Below are positions 13,044 to 23,344 of a stretch of DNA of 64,000 bases, piece by piece; position 1 is the stretch's first letter, and every line of letters begins with the position of its first letter. The notes below the pieces were generated by a model. It ran no database searches and was not told the DNA's origin. It saw only the letters and a list, made by a program, of their open reading frames with translations. The translations under genes were made by a program, and so were the position numbers. This DNA comes from Dermatophagoides farinae (lineage: Eukaryota > Arthropoda > Arachnida > Sarcoptiformes > Pyroglyphidae), in the NCBI RefSeq assembly GCF_024713945.1, contig NC_134679.1, forward strand, positions 5,895,001 through 5,959,000. Reading direction: 5' to 3'.

Positions 13044-16000
13044 CTTTTTCTCTCTGGTGTGTGTGTACCGAAACACTGTATACCAATGGTTAAAGTAATT
13101 TATCTTGTACTCTTGAATTCGTCTTTCTACACACACACACACAAACTCGATTTTCTTACTCGAATTGAAATTTAAAATTAATTTCTATTCTATGAAAAGA
13201 AAAAAACAAAATGTTACCGTCGACGACAAGGATGATGATGACTCTATAGAATCGGTTGTAGAAAAAAAAAACGAAGAAGAATGATGCACTTAATCGAATT
13301 TTTTTTTCCATTTTTTTTTTCGTCAAAAACTCTTGAAATTCAAAATTGATTAGAATTCAAATAATAATCACACACACACACACACACACACCATACTCAC
13401 ACACACACACATGTTTCACAATTCTTTTGTATTATTCATAATGTTGTTTGATCCATAAGAGAGATAATGGGTATTTTTTTCATTTTATGGTGGGTACAAA
13501 CAAAACACACATGTGGCTGATAAGTTGTTTTTTTTTGTTTTGTCATTTTAAATATGGCCATGATTATTTTTTTGTTTTGTTTTGTTTTTGTGTTTATGTG
13601 TTTCAAAATATCATTATCACTTGGTTCTTTACTACCTACAGGCTTTAGGTATCTCTCATCACAGGAGATAATTGCTTGTGTGAAACAATAATAATTATCT
13701 TTTTTTTTGACCAAATTTCACATAACATATAAAGTGTAATACGATTTTTTTTTCTTGTCATTTTGTCAATAATTGCCAATTGTCTTATTGTTTTGTTTTG
13801 TTGTTTTTTTTCTCGTTTTTTTTTCTTTCCACTTATGTTTTCCATGATGAATACATAGACGATGATTACAATAATATTGGCCATGGATCATCATCATCAT
13901 CATCACCATTTTTTCCAGATTTAAATAATGCTGATCCATTAATGTTGAAAAATGTTCTAATGGAACAGGTAAAACTTGTTGGTCAACTTCATCAACAACA
14001 ACAACAACAACAACAGAATAGCAACAACAACAACAATAACGAAAACGAATCTCAATCATCAATCAATTGTCCATTTTGTCCATATTCACATACATCGGAA
14101 TTACATGTTCAAATGCATATTTTAACTGCTCATCATCAACCACAACAACAACAACAACAACAATCATTAAATGATCAGCAACAACAGAATCAACAACAAC
14201 AACAACCGAAAACAACAACGAACAACGACAAAATCTAACAGCAATAATCTACTACTACTACAACTACTGCTACTATTGTACCATCAATATTGTGTCCATT
14301 ATGTCAAGAACCATTTAATGAAAAGAATCGTCTTGAATGTCATCTAGTCGAAATACATAATGTGAATAAAGAAGGCGTACAAAGATTAATGTTATTAGTT
14401 GATACAAGTGAATTGGATAAATATTCATCATCATCATCATCCAATAATAATATAAACAAAATAAGTGATGTCGATCAAATTATGAATCGTGAAATGAATT
14501 TCAGTCATCAACAACAACAACAACAACAACAAAATGATGACAATGATGATGTAGATGGTGCTATTGATGATAATGGACGACCAAATTCAAATGATTCAAT
14601 TAACAATTCTAAATTGTTAATGGCAGCTCCTACTACTAATACTACTGATGATGATGAAATGACACAATCAATGATGATGACAATGATGGATAACAGTACA
14701 CAACAACATTTTTCTAAATGTTTAAAATTGACGAATAACAGTCAGATAACATCAAATCTGGCATCGAATGTACCAATTTCTGACCGTCATGTTTATAAAT
14801 ATCGTTGTACACAATGTTCATTGGCATTTAAAACATTTGAAAAATTGCAACTACATTCACAATATCATTTGATACGTGCAGCAACACAATGTGTTATTTG
14901 TGGACGAAGTTTTCGTTCAGTTGAATCATTACAGAAACATGTGGAATCTGCACATTCAAACCTGAATGATGATGAATTAGAACAATATAAAGCTAATTTG
15001 GTTAATAATCAATTTCTATTCGCTCTTGGCCGTAATGGTGGTATATTGGATCCTGCCACAACAGAATTATTGAAAAAAGAATCTTTTCGTTGTGGTGAAA
15101 ATGATAATGATAATGATGAATCAATGGAATTGGAAAATAATGGTGCCATTGATTTAGCCAATAATAAAGATTCTAATGAAAATGATAATAATCAATCAAT
15201 GGACAATAATAACATGGAATCAATGTCTGGATCGGAAAATGTTTCTGGTTCCATCATTAACAACATTTTCAATGGTGGTGGCAGTGGTTCAATCAATAAT
15301 GTGGATAATTCAAGTCTTGAAGATTATCTGAATTCACAACATTTAGCTGAAGATAATTATAATGATCCAAATCGTCGTTTTAAATGTCATCGTTGTAAAG
15401 TGGCATTCACTAGACAAAGTTATCTTACATCACATAATAAAACATTATTACATCGTAAAGGTGAAAAAATGAGCTATCCAATGGAAAAATATTTGGATCC
15501 AAATCGTCCTTTTAAATGTGAAATATGTAAAGAATCATTTACGCAGAAAAACATACTATTGGTTCATTATAATTCTGTATCACATTTACATAAATTGAAA
15601 CAAAGTATGAAAGAAAGTAGTGCTGCTGTTGCTGCATCGGTAGCTGCTGCCGCATCATCATCCAATAACGATAATTCAACAACAAATGAATCGATAAATG
15701 ATGATGATAATAATGAAAATAAATTATACAAGTGCAATCTATGTAAAGTTAGCTATTCGATGGCATCATCATTACATCAACATCTTCGATCAACGTTACA
15801 TCAACAACGTACATCAAAATTACATGAATTGGCTCAAAGTGGTCAATTGGATTTAAGTTTGCCATTAATTGAACCACTCAATCATTATGATCATAACATC
15901 AACAATAACAACAACAACAATTCTTCATCACCATCATCGTCATCGAAAATCAATTCAACATTATCGATTGAATCAAGTGCCAAAACCAATTCAACTAGTC

Positions 16001-19000
16001 CGAATTTAAATAATAAATTTCCTGAAATATTGATGGCCAATCTTAATGAACAACAACAACAACAACAACAACAGCAGCAACAAGCATTAGCTTTTCAACA
16101 AGCAGCACTTAATCTTGCATTGGCTGCCGGAACGAATCCTAATCAAACAGGTTCATCGAATATGATTAATAATCAAACAACAATGATGAATCAAATGAAT
16201 GGTGGTGTTGGTGGTCAACAATTACCATTTACCTGCGTTAAATGTGGTGCAGCATTCATTTCACAAGATGCCCAAATTCAACATCAACAATTATGTGGCC
16301 TATTTGGTAATATAACCAATGTGAATAATATGCAATTTGTTGCCGCTCAACAAGCTAAACAGCAACAAGCATTATCGAAATTATCGAATCTACAAGGTCC
16401 ATTATATAAGAATAAACCACAGCTATATAAACATTTACTTGAAACATGGGGATTTGAAATTGTAATGCAATTCAATGAAAGTAATCAGAAAAATAAAAAA
16501 TCAACAACAGCAATGGATGATTGTAATAAAGATGAAGATAATGGTGATGAAGAAAATGTTGAAAATAATGATGAACAACAACCACAACAGCAAACAGTAG
16601 ATAATAATGAAACTGATGAAACCGCTACATCTACCGCTAATCCAATCGAACAATCCGTTGTTAGTGATCCAAATTCCACAGCAGCAACAACAACAAATAA
16701 CAAACAAGAAGATAATTCAATAGCCGAATCAACAACAACAACAAATGATAATGAAAATGTACCGCCAGAAATAAACAAATGTCAATGTGATATTTGTTTG
16801 AAAGAATTTTCCTTCTATATGGGTATTGAAAGCACATCGTGAAGAAATTCATAAAGATGTCATACCATTAGATGTTGTTGAATCATTTGCCGATGAATAT
16901 CGTAATGAATATGATCGTAAATTCTTCAATGGTAATGATAATGATGATGACGATGACGATGATGATGATAAAACTATTGAAGATTCAACAACAACAATAA
17001 TAACCAAAAACAACAACAACAATGATAATGTTGAAATGAAACAAAACAACAATAATAATAATGGTTCCGATAACATTACAGCCGATAATACTTCAAATCA
17101 TCCTCTTGCTTCTTCTTCATTCATTGGATCAATGAATCAATTGTCAGCCAATAATTCAATTGTTGGCGGTGAACCAATCACAAACATGATTACAGCCGAT
17201 CAGTTGGCCAATATGAATCAACTTGCTGCTGCAGCTAATGCAAATAATCTTGTTCAATTATTACCGAATTTATCACCTAATTCAACACCAGCTGAAATTG
17301 CTGCTGCAAATCAGATGGCTGCTCATATTCAATTTAGTCAATTGTTAATGAGTATGGGATTAGCCGGTATGGCTGCCGGAATGCCAATGCCTCCCGGTAT
17401 GAATGTACCATTTGCTGCTGCTGCCGCCATGGGTATTCCACCACAATTGATTCCGGTAATGATGGCTGATCCAATGATGGCTGCTGCTGCGGCATTCAAC
17501 AATCCAGCATTAGCAGCCGCTGCTGCGGCAGCACAATTGAATCAAGCCCAACAACAACAACAGCAGCAACAACAACAAGTAACATCGACAAATAATCATT
17601 CAACACCGGGAACACCATCACCAGCACCAACAACACCGGTAATGCCTATTCAAACGCCTACACAAACAATAAACAATCAAAAAACAGCCGCTGTTGCTGC
17701 GGCTGCTGCTGCGGCCGCCGCTGCAGCATCCGTTTCACAACAACAAAAACGTGCACGAACACGTATTAGTGATGAACAGCTGAAAGTTTTGCGACAATAT
17801 TTTGATATCAATAATTCACCAACTGAAGAACAATTAATTGAAATGAGTCAAAAATCTGGACTACCAATGAAAGTAATAAAACATTGGTTTCGTAATACAT
17901 TATTCAAAGAACGGCAACGTAATAAAGATTCACCATATAATTTTAACAATCCACCATCAACATTTTTAAATTTGGATGAATATGAAAAAACAGGTGAAGC
18001 TAAAGTATTTACATTGGATGATTTGAAAAAAACAGAAAATCCAGTTGGAGGAGAACAAAATAGTGGTGGTAATGTAAGTGGTAAAGAAAAATCAATGTCA
18101 ATCACCAATACAACGAATACGAATAACAGTAACAATAATATGAAAGATATGAAACCAAATGATTCAGAAAGTGAATGTGAAGGAAAAAATTCCAGTGATT
18201 TAAAAAGTTCATCATCAAATAAAGATACTGATTATGCAACATCGGATGATGAAGAAGTCAAACATCAACGTAATCATTCATCGTCATCCGCAACGAAAGA
18301 AATGATTTCAATCGATCAACAACAGCAACTACAACAACCAACAATGATGATGGAAATTGGTAATGAATTATCCAGTAATTCTAAACATCATCATCATCAA
18401 TTGTCATGTTCGATCCAGCAACAGCAGCAGCAACAACAACAACAACAGCATCAAGATTTTGATCAATTAAGTAAAACAATGTCATATCAGACGAATAGTC
18501 CACCACCATCAGAATCATCAATGTCATCAGCATGTGAATCGATTAACAATAATAATAATCAATCAGTTGCTACATCATCGTCATCATTATTTGCTGGTCT
18601 GACTAATTTCAATCATGCATCATTAGCTAATCATCCTGGTATCGCTTCATCATCACCATTACAATTCGCATTGGATGCAGCACAACGATCACAATTGGCT
18701 GTTGCTGCAGCCGCTGTAGCGGCTAATCAATCGAGCATGATGACAACACCACCACCGAATGTTAGTACACATTCATCATCCGGTAAACGAGCCAATCGTA
18801 CACGTTTTACTGATTATCAGATAAAAGTATTGCAAGAATTTTTTGAATCAAATGCCTATCCAAAAGATGATGATCTTGAATATCTTTCTAAATTGTTGAA
18901 TCTAAGTCCACGTGTTATTGTTGTTTGGTTTCAGAATGCACGGCAAAAAGCACGTAAAGTGTATGAAAATCAACCACCAACAACACCTGTTGGTGAAGAT

Positions 19001-21721
19001 GATGGTACTGGTCGATTTCAACGTACACCTGGTTTAAATTATCAATGTAAAAAATGTTTACAAGTATTTCAACGTTATTATGAATTGATTAAACATCAGA
19101 AAAGTTCTTGTTTCAAAGATGAAAATCCATTAGCCGCACAGATTCGAATGGCAGCCGAAGCACGTGCACAGGCTACTTCGCCAAATGTTTCCACATCACG
19201 TGATTCAACATCCACACCTATTGATTGTACAAGATCAAGTACAGCTACACCGGAAAAAATTCAGCTAAATCTTATGACCAGTCCGAATTCTACGGTTGCA
19301 TCTCCATCAAGCATATCGGGTAATACTACGAGCAAAACAAGCCCAATTACCAGTAATGAAAATAATCAAACATTCCGTTGTGATAAATGTCCAATGGTTT
19401 TCAATCGTTTGGATCTATGGAGAGATCATCAGATTGTACATATTGTTAATTCTAATCTATTTCAAGCAACGGCTAATCCATTTGGATTGATGCAACAACA
19501 TCTTGATAATCAATCTGTTCTTCCTCCTCCTCATCATCAACAATTGCAACAACAGCAACAACAACAACCACTACAGCCAATGACAAGCACAAGTCCACAA
19601 CCATCACCAAATTCAATGATACAATCTGGTACTAAACGTAAAATTATCGAAACACCTGATGATGATGATGAAGATGATGAAGAATCACGTGATGATTTTG
19701 ATTCAATGAGTGGTAATGGTAATAATAGTAATTCAAGTGATCAAACACCACGTGATAAACGATTAAGAACAACCATTCTACCTGAACAATTGGATTATTT
19801 GTATCAAAAATATCAGATTGATTCGAATCCATCAAGAAAAATGTTAGAAAGTATTGCAAAAGAAGTTGGATTGAAAAAACGTGTCGTACAGGTTTGGTTC
19901 CAGAATACACGTGCACGTGAAAGAAAAGGTCAATTTCGTGCACATCAACAAGTGATTCATAAACGTTGTCCATTCTGTCGGGCATTATTTAAAGCTCGTT
20001 CAGCGCTAGAATCTCATCTGGCCACACGTCATGCTGATCAATATACAAAAGGTGATATTAATATTGATAATCTACCTGATGGTGATCCTTCAGAAGATGG
20101 TGATGGTATGCCTGATATCGGTAATGATGGTGATAATAATTCACAAATGGCTGATGTTATGAAAAGATATGAAGATTCGTTTAAAAAATATCTGGATGAA
20201 TTGAATATTCAAGGTTAGTATCAAACAATTGTTTTAGAAATTGATTTTTTTTCACCCAAATCCACCCATTTACACACATACAAACAAACACACACACACA
20301 CACACAGACATAGACACTTAGAGAAAGACATAGAAAAAAAAGCAATCGATAGCCAGAAATAACAAATGATGAAGGAGATAGACATTGATTACTTATAATT
20401 TTAGTTATTCTAAATATATCTATCTATATAATAACAAAAAACCCGTTCGTTTATAATTGTACTACTGCACAGACATAGCTAACATCTTCGTTCATCTCCA
20501 GGAAAAGATGGCGGTCAATTGCCCGCAGAGTTCGCCTTCAAGATGATGTCAGCCTTGACAGCAGCAGAACAGCAACAACAACAACAACAGCAACAAACAT
20601 TGAGCCAACAACAAGATAATAATGACAATGATGACCTTATATCCATTTCCACCAAAGCCAACAATTACAATACTAACAATATTGCTAATTCCAATCAATT
20701 TCATCATAACAGTCGAGATGATGAAACAACAATCGACAACAACGACACATGTTCATTAGAATCATCATCAGCATCATCATCATCATCGGATTCATTTGTT
20801 GATTCGGATCAAGAAGAGGAGATTAATGATGATTATTATGTTGATGGTGAAAATCCTAATTCCACATCTTTTGGTGCTGCTGCTGCTGGTGTTGGTGGTG
20901 TTGGTGGTGGCGATCCATTGATAATAACATCGGCGAATACAACGACAATCAACAACAACAACAACAACAAAAATAGAAGCAGTAACAATAGCAATGTAAA
21001 AACTGGCAATAGTAAACGATTTCGTACACAAATGACAACCACAATGGTAAAAGTGATGAAATCAATATTTGCTGATTATAAAACACCAACAATGTTGGAA
21101 TGTCAAACATTGGGTCGAGAGCTTGGCCTTTCTAAACGTGTTGTACAGGTTTGGTTTCAAAATGCACGTGCTAAATATAAAAAATCTCGTTCATCAGCTG
21201 CAGCAATGATGGGCCATCATCCTTATCATCAACAATTCGATCAATCATTGTCATCGTCATCAAATCAATGTAATATTTGTAATGTAAAATATAATCATAA
21301 ACAACAATCGATGCAGGAACATCTTTTCTCAAAATCACATCTAGATCGTCTTAAGAATCAGATTGATAGCAATAATAAGGTTCATATGAACAAAAACAAC
21401 ACCAACAACAACAAAAACAATGATAATGATAACGACGACGACGATGATGATGATGATGACAATTCAACAGATTTCCCTATTGCATCATCGTATCAGCAGA
21501 ATCAAAATCAATCATTTGATTTGAACAAACAACAACAACAACAGCAACAAGAAACGGTAGCTGCACAAAGATTTTTACAACAACTACAAATGATACAGAA
21601 TCTGGCTTCTGGAATGCAGAATAATAATAATAATGGTGATGGCGTTGATAGTGGTCAATTTGGTAATAATCTAGCCGAATTGATACAACAATCACAAACA
21701 AATGGTGGTGAAAATGAATAA
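3967..21721 (+). CDS. zfh2: Zinc-finger homeobox transcription factor (ZFHX3/ZFHX4/Zfh2 orthologue), whole coding span, 4 exons
   Basis: Nuclear DNA-binding transcription factor of the ZFHX family, which in flies and vertebrates acts in neuronal, muscle and appendage differentiation (family knowledge). Seen here: about 21 C2H2-like fingers and four homeodomains in the order fingers, HD1, HD2, two fingers, HD3, finger, HD4, finger. Family signatures include SDRHVYKYRC, FTQKNILLVHYNSVSH, KHWFRNTLFKERQRNKDSPY and RVIVVWFQNARQKARK. Joining 3967-7179, 7288-8069, 13859-20213 and 20502-21721 gives 11,570 nt. With one base removed at each of two frameshift sites this is exactly 3,856 codons including the stop, close to the roughly 3,700-residue human ZFHX3. 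Linkers are rich in poly-Q, poly-A, poly-N, poly-S/T and Asp. Three reading-frame breaks remain in the printed sequence. The family assignment is very secure; the exact start codon is less so. Confidence 0.96.
7180..7287 (+). other. zfh2: zfh2 intron 1 (108 bp, GT-AG, phase 0)
   Basis: The donor CAG|GTAATG at 7180 and acceptor TTTATAG ending at 7287, after a T-rich run, flank an AT-rich 108-bp spacer. Both sides are in the same reading phase, and conserved ZFHX sequence continues across the join. If unspliced, translation stops two codons later at 7186-7188. Confidence 0.93.
7288..8069 (+). CDS. zfh2: zfh2 coding exon 2: finger cluster, contains a frameshift
   Basis: Enters in phase 0 (A-T-F-D-M-E-H). 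Four finger-like modules follow: a degenerate one with YHCCVCGNFTSDS near 7369; YICKLCSYKTNLKANFQLHC from about 7489; IRCNVCNYYTNSIHKLQLHS from about 7672; and FYCTLCSTATTTKIQLIQHL from about 7822. The frame then hits TAG at 7975-7977, just after a CAA/GCA tract. The +1 frame from about 7940 continues without a stop to the donor G|GTAAGT at 8069/8070. It encodes DSDEEIREMFLVKELRPDD, which resembles the acidic (S/R)E(I/M)F(F/L)VK segment at the same place in vertebrate ZFHX proteins. The exon therefore continues past the stop and the break is most likely a one-base insertion. Confidence 0.9.
7936..7960 (+). other. zfh2: Frameshift site 1 in the zfh2 Gln/Ala tract
   Basis: Four CAA codons run into GCA repeats and then a stop at 7975. 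Reading the same repeats one base later gives CAG-CAG-CAG-CAA-TCG (Q-Q-Q-Q-S) and rejoins conserved coding sequence. One extra base at the CAA/CAG junction explains it. Confidence 0.75.
8230..8252. repeat. Poly-A tract (A23)
   Basis: An uninterrupted run of 23 A inside intron 2. Confidence 0.95.
9474..9499. repeat. (AC)13 microsatellite
   Basis: A perfect dinucleotide run in intron 2. A second (CA) run follows about 120 bp later. Confidence 0.95.
9618..9645. repeat. (CA)14 microsatellite
   Basis: A perfect dinucleotide run in intron 2. Confidence 0.95.
12979..13038. repeat. (TC)30 microsatellite
   Basis: A perfect 60-bp dinucleotide tract in intron 2, followed by TTTCTTTTTC. It creates a spurious Ser-Leu repeat frame. 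Confidence 0.97.
13859..20213 (+). CDS. zfh2: zfh2 coding exon 3 (6.4 kb): central fingers and homeodomains 1-3
   Basis: Finger modules in order: CPFCPYSHTSELHVQMH (about 14068); CPLCQEPFNEKNRLECH (14293); the family hallmark SDRHVYKYRC pair (about 14800 and 14884); FKCHRCKVAFTRQSYLTSH (15379); FKCEICKESFTQKNILLVH (about 15511); YKCNLCKVSYSMASSLHQH (about 15727); a C2HC-like finger (about 16228); and CDICLKEFSFYM (about 16789). HD1 (17744-17923), HD2 (18785-18964), fingers at about 19040 and 19373, HD3 (19754-19933) and a CPFCRALFKARSALESH finger (about 19964) follow. Linkers hold poly-Q, poly-A, poly-N and an Asp run near 16936-16974. The frame is broken at 14200-14255 (in-frame TAA at 14236 and 14245) and near 16828. 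No GT donor that would fit an intron precedes either break. The exon ends in phase 1 at CAAG|GTTAGT. Confidence 0.92.
14200..14255 (+). other. zfh2: Frameshift site 2: paired indels with in-frame stops in a Thr/Asn linker
   Basis: The reading frame is the same on both sides, but TAA codons occur at 14236 and 14245. Between about 14213 and 14250 the +1 frame reads T-T-T-K-S-N-S-N-N. The original frame then resumes as Thr repeats and IVPSILCPLC, which begins a zinc finger. One extra base near 14215 and one missing base near 14250 would explain it. No splice donor is seen nearby. Confidence 0.65.
16818..16840 (+). other. zfh2: Frameshift site 3 inside a C2H2 finger
   Basis: The frame reads CDICLKEFSFYMG and then stops at 16840-16842. 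Dropping one G from the GGG at about 16820-16822 gives a textbook CX2CX12HX4H finger ending LKAHREEIH, running straight into the rest of the exon. A one-base homopolymer error is the simplest explanation. Confidence 0.8.
17744..17923 (+). other. zfh2: Homeodomain 1
   Basis: Sixty codons with the core KHWFRNTLFKER. W48, F49 and the DNA-contacting N51 are present, and position 50 is Arg rather than Gln, as in family HD1. It is followed by the ZFHX-specific NKDSPYNFNNPP tail. The preceding poly-Ala/Gln run separates it from the finger region. Confidence 0.95.
18785..18964 (+). other. zfh2: Homeodomain 2
   Basis: Sixty codons containing RTRFTDYQIKVLQEFF and NAYPKDDDLEYLSKLLNL, with the recognition helix RVIVVWFQNARQKARK. 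W48, F49, Q50 and N51 are all intact. This is the most family-diagnostic homeodomain here. Confidence 0.96.
19754..19933 (+). other. zfh2: Homeodomain 3
   Basis: Sixty codons containing DKRLRTTILPEQLDYLYQKY and the recognition helix KKRVVQVWFQNTRARERKGQ, with Q50 and N51. It is followed directly by a CPFCRALFKA zinc finger, the same arrangement as in vertebrate ZFHX3/4. Acidic and Ser/Asn linkers precede it. Confidence 0.95.
20214..20501 (+). other. zfh2: zfh2 intron 3 (288 bp, GT-AG, phase 1)
   Basis: The donor G|GTTAGT is at 20214 and the acceptor CTCCAG ends at 20501. The split codon G+GA restores Gly, and the frame continues as KDGGQLPAEFAFKMMSAL. The intron holds a (CA)n run at about 20288-20306. 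If retained, translation stops one codon past the join (TAG at 20216-20218), giving a product without HD4. Confidence 0.9.
20502..21721 (+). CDS. zfh2: zfh2 coding exon 4: homeodomain 4, last finger, C-terminus
   Basis: About 406 codons ending in TAA at 21719-21721. It opens with LPAEFAFKMMSALTAAEQ, then poly-Q, an Asn/Asp/Ser-rich acidic segment and a Gly/Ala run. HD4 (21011-21190) follows, then a finger CNICNVKYNHKQQSMQEH (about 21269-21343), an Asp run and a Gln/Asn-rich tail. The counterpart of the vertebrate CTLCG(I/V)KYSAR finger after HD4 is clearly present. The further C-terminal fingers of vertebrate ZFHX3 are absent and I found no later exon that could encode them, so the tail is much shorter. 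The start of the exon is set by the splice acceptor, not by an internal initiation codon. Confidence 0.93.
21011..21190 (+). other. zfh2: Homeodomain 4
   Basis: Sixty codons containing KRFRTQMTTTMVKVMKSIF, DYKTPTMLECQTLGRELGL and the helix KRVVQVWFQNARAKYKKS. W48, F49, Q50 and N51 are intact. The sequence matches the fourth homeodomain of vertebrate ZFHX3/4 (RFRTQM...TPTMLEC type). It is downstream of and distinct from HD3. Confidence 0.94.
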
Positions 21722-21753
21722 ATGAATGAATGAATGGTGAAAACCACACGAAA

Positions 21754-21759
21754 AATAAA
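21754..21759 (+). terminator. Candidate polyadenylation signal AATAAA (proximal)
   Basis: AATAAA lies 33 nt after the zfh2 stop codon. In DNA this A-rich the hexamer is common, so it is only suggestive. Confidence 0.4.
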
Positions 21760-21962
21760 AAATAGTCAACAAACTACTTATTCATCATTTTTTTTTCTAC
21801 TTAAAAACTAAATATGGAAATTTAAAAAAAAAATTCTTCAACGAAACATGCGATAAAAGTGCTTCGATTCTCATTATCATCATCATCATCATCATTCAAA
21901 CATTCATTCATTTTTTTGACCTGTTTTTTTTATCTCCATCTTTCATCAGACCATTTGTCCAG

Positions 21963-21968
21963 AATAAA
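21963..21968 (+). terminator. Candidate polyadenylation signal AATAAA (distal)
   Basis: A second AATAAA about 240 nt after the stop codon, followed closely by another (AAATAAAAAA). It would give a 3' UTR of about 260 nt, a more usual length than the proximal site. Confidence 0.4.
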
Positions 21969-23322
21969 CAAAATAAAAAAAAAATAATATGAATCCTTCA
22001 ATGATTTAAAAACCAATTAATATTTACCGTATGGAATAATAACCACTGAACATTTCACAATTGCATTTCATTTTTCTTTGTAAGACAAGTTTTTTTTTGG
22101 AAAAAACACACACACCAATGGTTCCTACTACTTTTTATTTCTTTTTCTTTTTCTTCTTCTTCTGCTTAATATGAAAATTTTCTTCTTAAAATCTCTTTCT
22201 TTTTCTCAACTCAATCGATCGATTATTCATTATTCATTATTATCAATTATCAAACAACAACAGCAACAATTTTAATAAACTTGACTTGATACATACACAC
22301 ACACACATGTGCATTGTATAAAACAAAAAAAAATTGATTTTTCACGAATTTTCTTTCTTTCTTTCTTTGATTTTCTTCTACCACGTTATATATATATATC
22401 GTCGTCATCGTATTATTATTAATTTATATATGAAAATGTGAATCTCTCTCTTTCTTGTTCGCTTTTTTTTCCTCAAATAGTCTCTCATCATCATCATTCA
22501 TTCATTCATTGATCATACACACACACACACAAACACTCAAAGTCATCATTTTGATATATTACACTTACAGTGACACTGAGATATAAATATATAATCATTA
22601 AATGTTAAAATTATGAATCATAAACGAAAAATGAAAAAATTAGATTGGGTTGGTTGAACAAATACACACATACACACACACACACACACACACAGCCTGA
22701 ATTTTTTTTTTCATTTGTTCGTTTGCTGAAACAATATAAACACACACACACACCGAGATACATACAGTAAATATAAATATGAAAATAAAATAAATTATAA
22801 TTGCATTTTTCTTTCTTTTTAAAAAATAAAAAAAAACGAGAAAAATTCATTTCACTGGATTTCTTCATTTTTTTTCTGGTATGTTTGTTTGTCGATCAAT
22901 CAATCGATCCATATGATTCTTGGATTCTTTTTTCTTTTTTTCTCTCTGGTAATTTTTGCTGCTGTTGTCGATTTTTTTTTTCGTCGTTGTCATTGTCGTC
23001 ATTGTCGTCATTATCATCGTCGATTATTACTGGTTTTTTGAAACAATAAAAATGGTGAACAATTTTGGAGAGGATTCGGAGGGAAAAATGAAAAAAAATT
23101 TTTTTTTTGTTTCGTTTTTCAAATTAATTCTTGTAAATAATTTTAATAATAAATGAAATGAAATGATGATGGTTGGTGGTGTCGTAATAATATTCAAAAT
23201 GATCGTATAATAATTTCTACCTGGATCAATGACTTTTTAGCGCCATCTTTCGTCAATTGATGGAATTTTTTTATTTATACATGAGTATGATATATTCATG
23301 AGCATTTCATTCATTGATTTTA

Positions 23323-23344
23323 TTTTTTTTTTTTTTTTTTTTTT
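23323..23344. repeat. Poly-T tract (T22)
   Basis: An uninterrupted run of T, ending in GATGGAC. Confidence 0.95.

Larger units (their letters stand above)
8070..13858 (+). other. zfh2: zfh2 intron 2 (5.8 kb, GT-AG, phase 1)
   Basis: The donor is GTAAGT at 8070; the acceptor is TACATAG ending at 13858. Joining G (8069) to AC (13859) restores a GAC codon and an unbroken acidic/asparagine stretch. The intron is AT-rich and holds A23 at 8230, (AC)13 at 9474, (CA)14 at 9618, (TC)30 at 12979, and many CAT/ATG and CA runs. I see no coding exon in it. A large intron in an otherwise intron-poor gene could carry regulatory elements, but none is identifiable by eye. Confidence 0.88.

Noticed and set aside
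13631..13664. Possible 7-nt microexon (CTACAG, GCTTTAG, GTATCT) just upstream of exon 3
   Set aside because: Including 7 nt would break the verified phase between exons 2 and 3; likely chance splice-like words.
13967..13972. Consensus-like donor CAG|GTAAAA inside exon 3
   Set aside because: Downstream sequence in the same frame encodes a conserved zinc finger, so the region is exonic.
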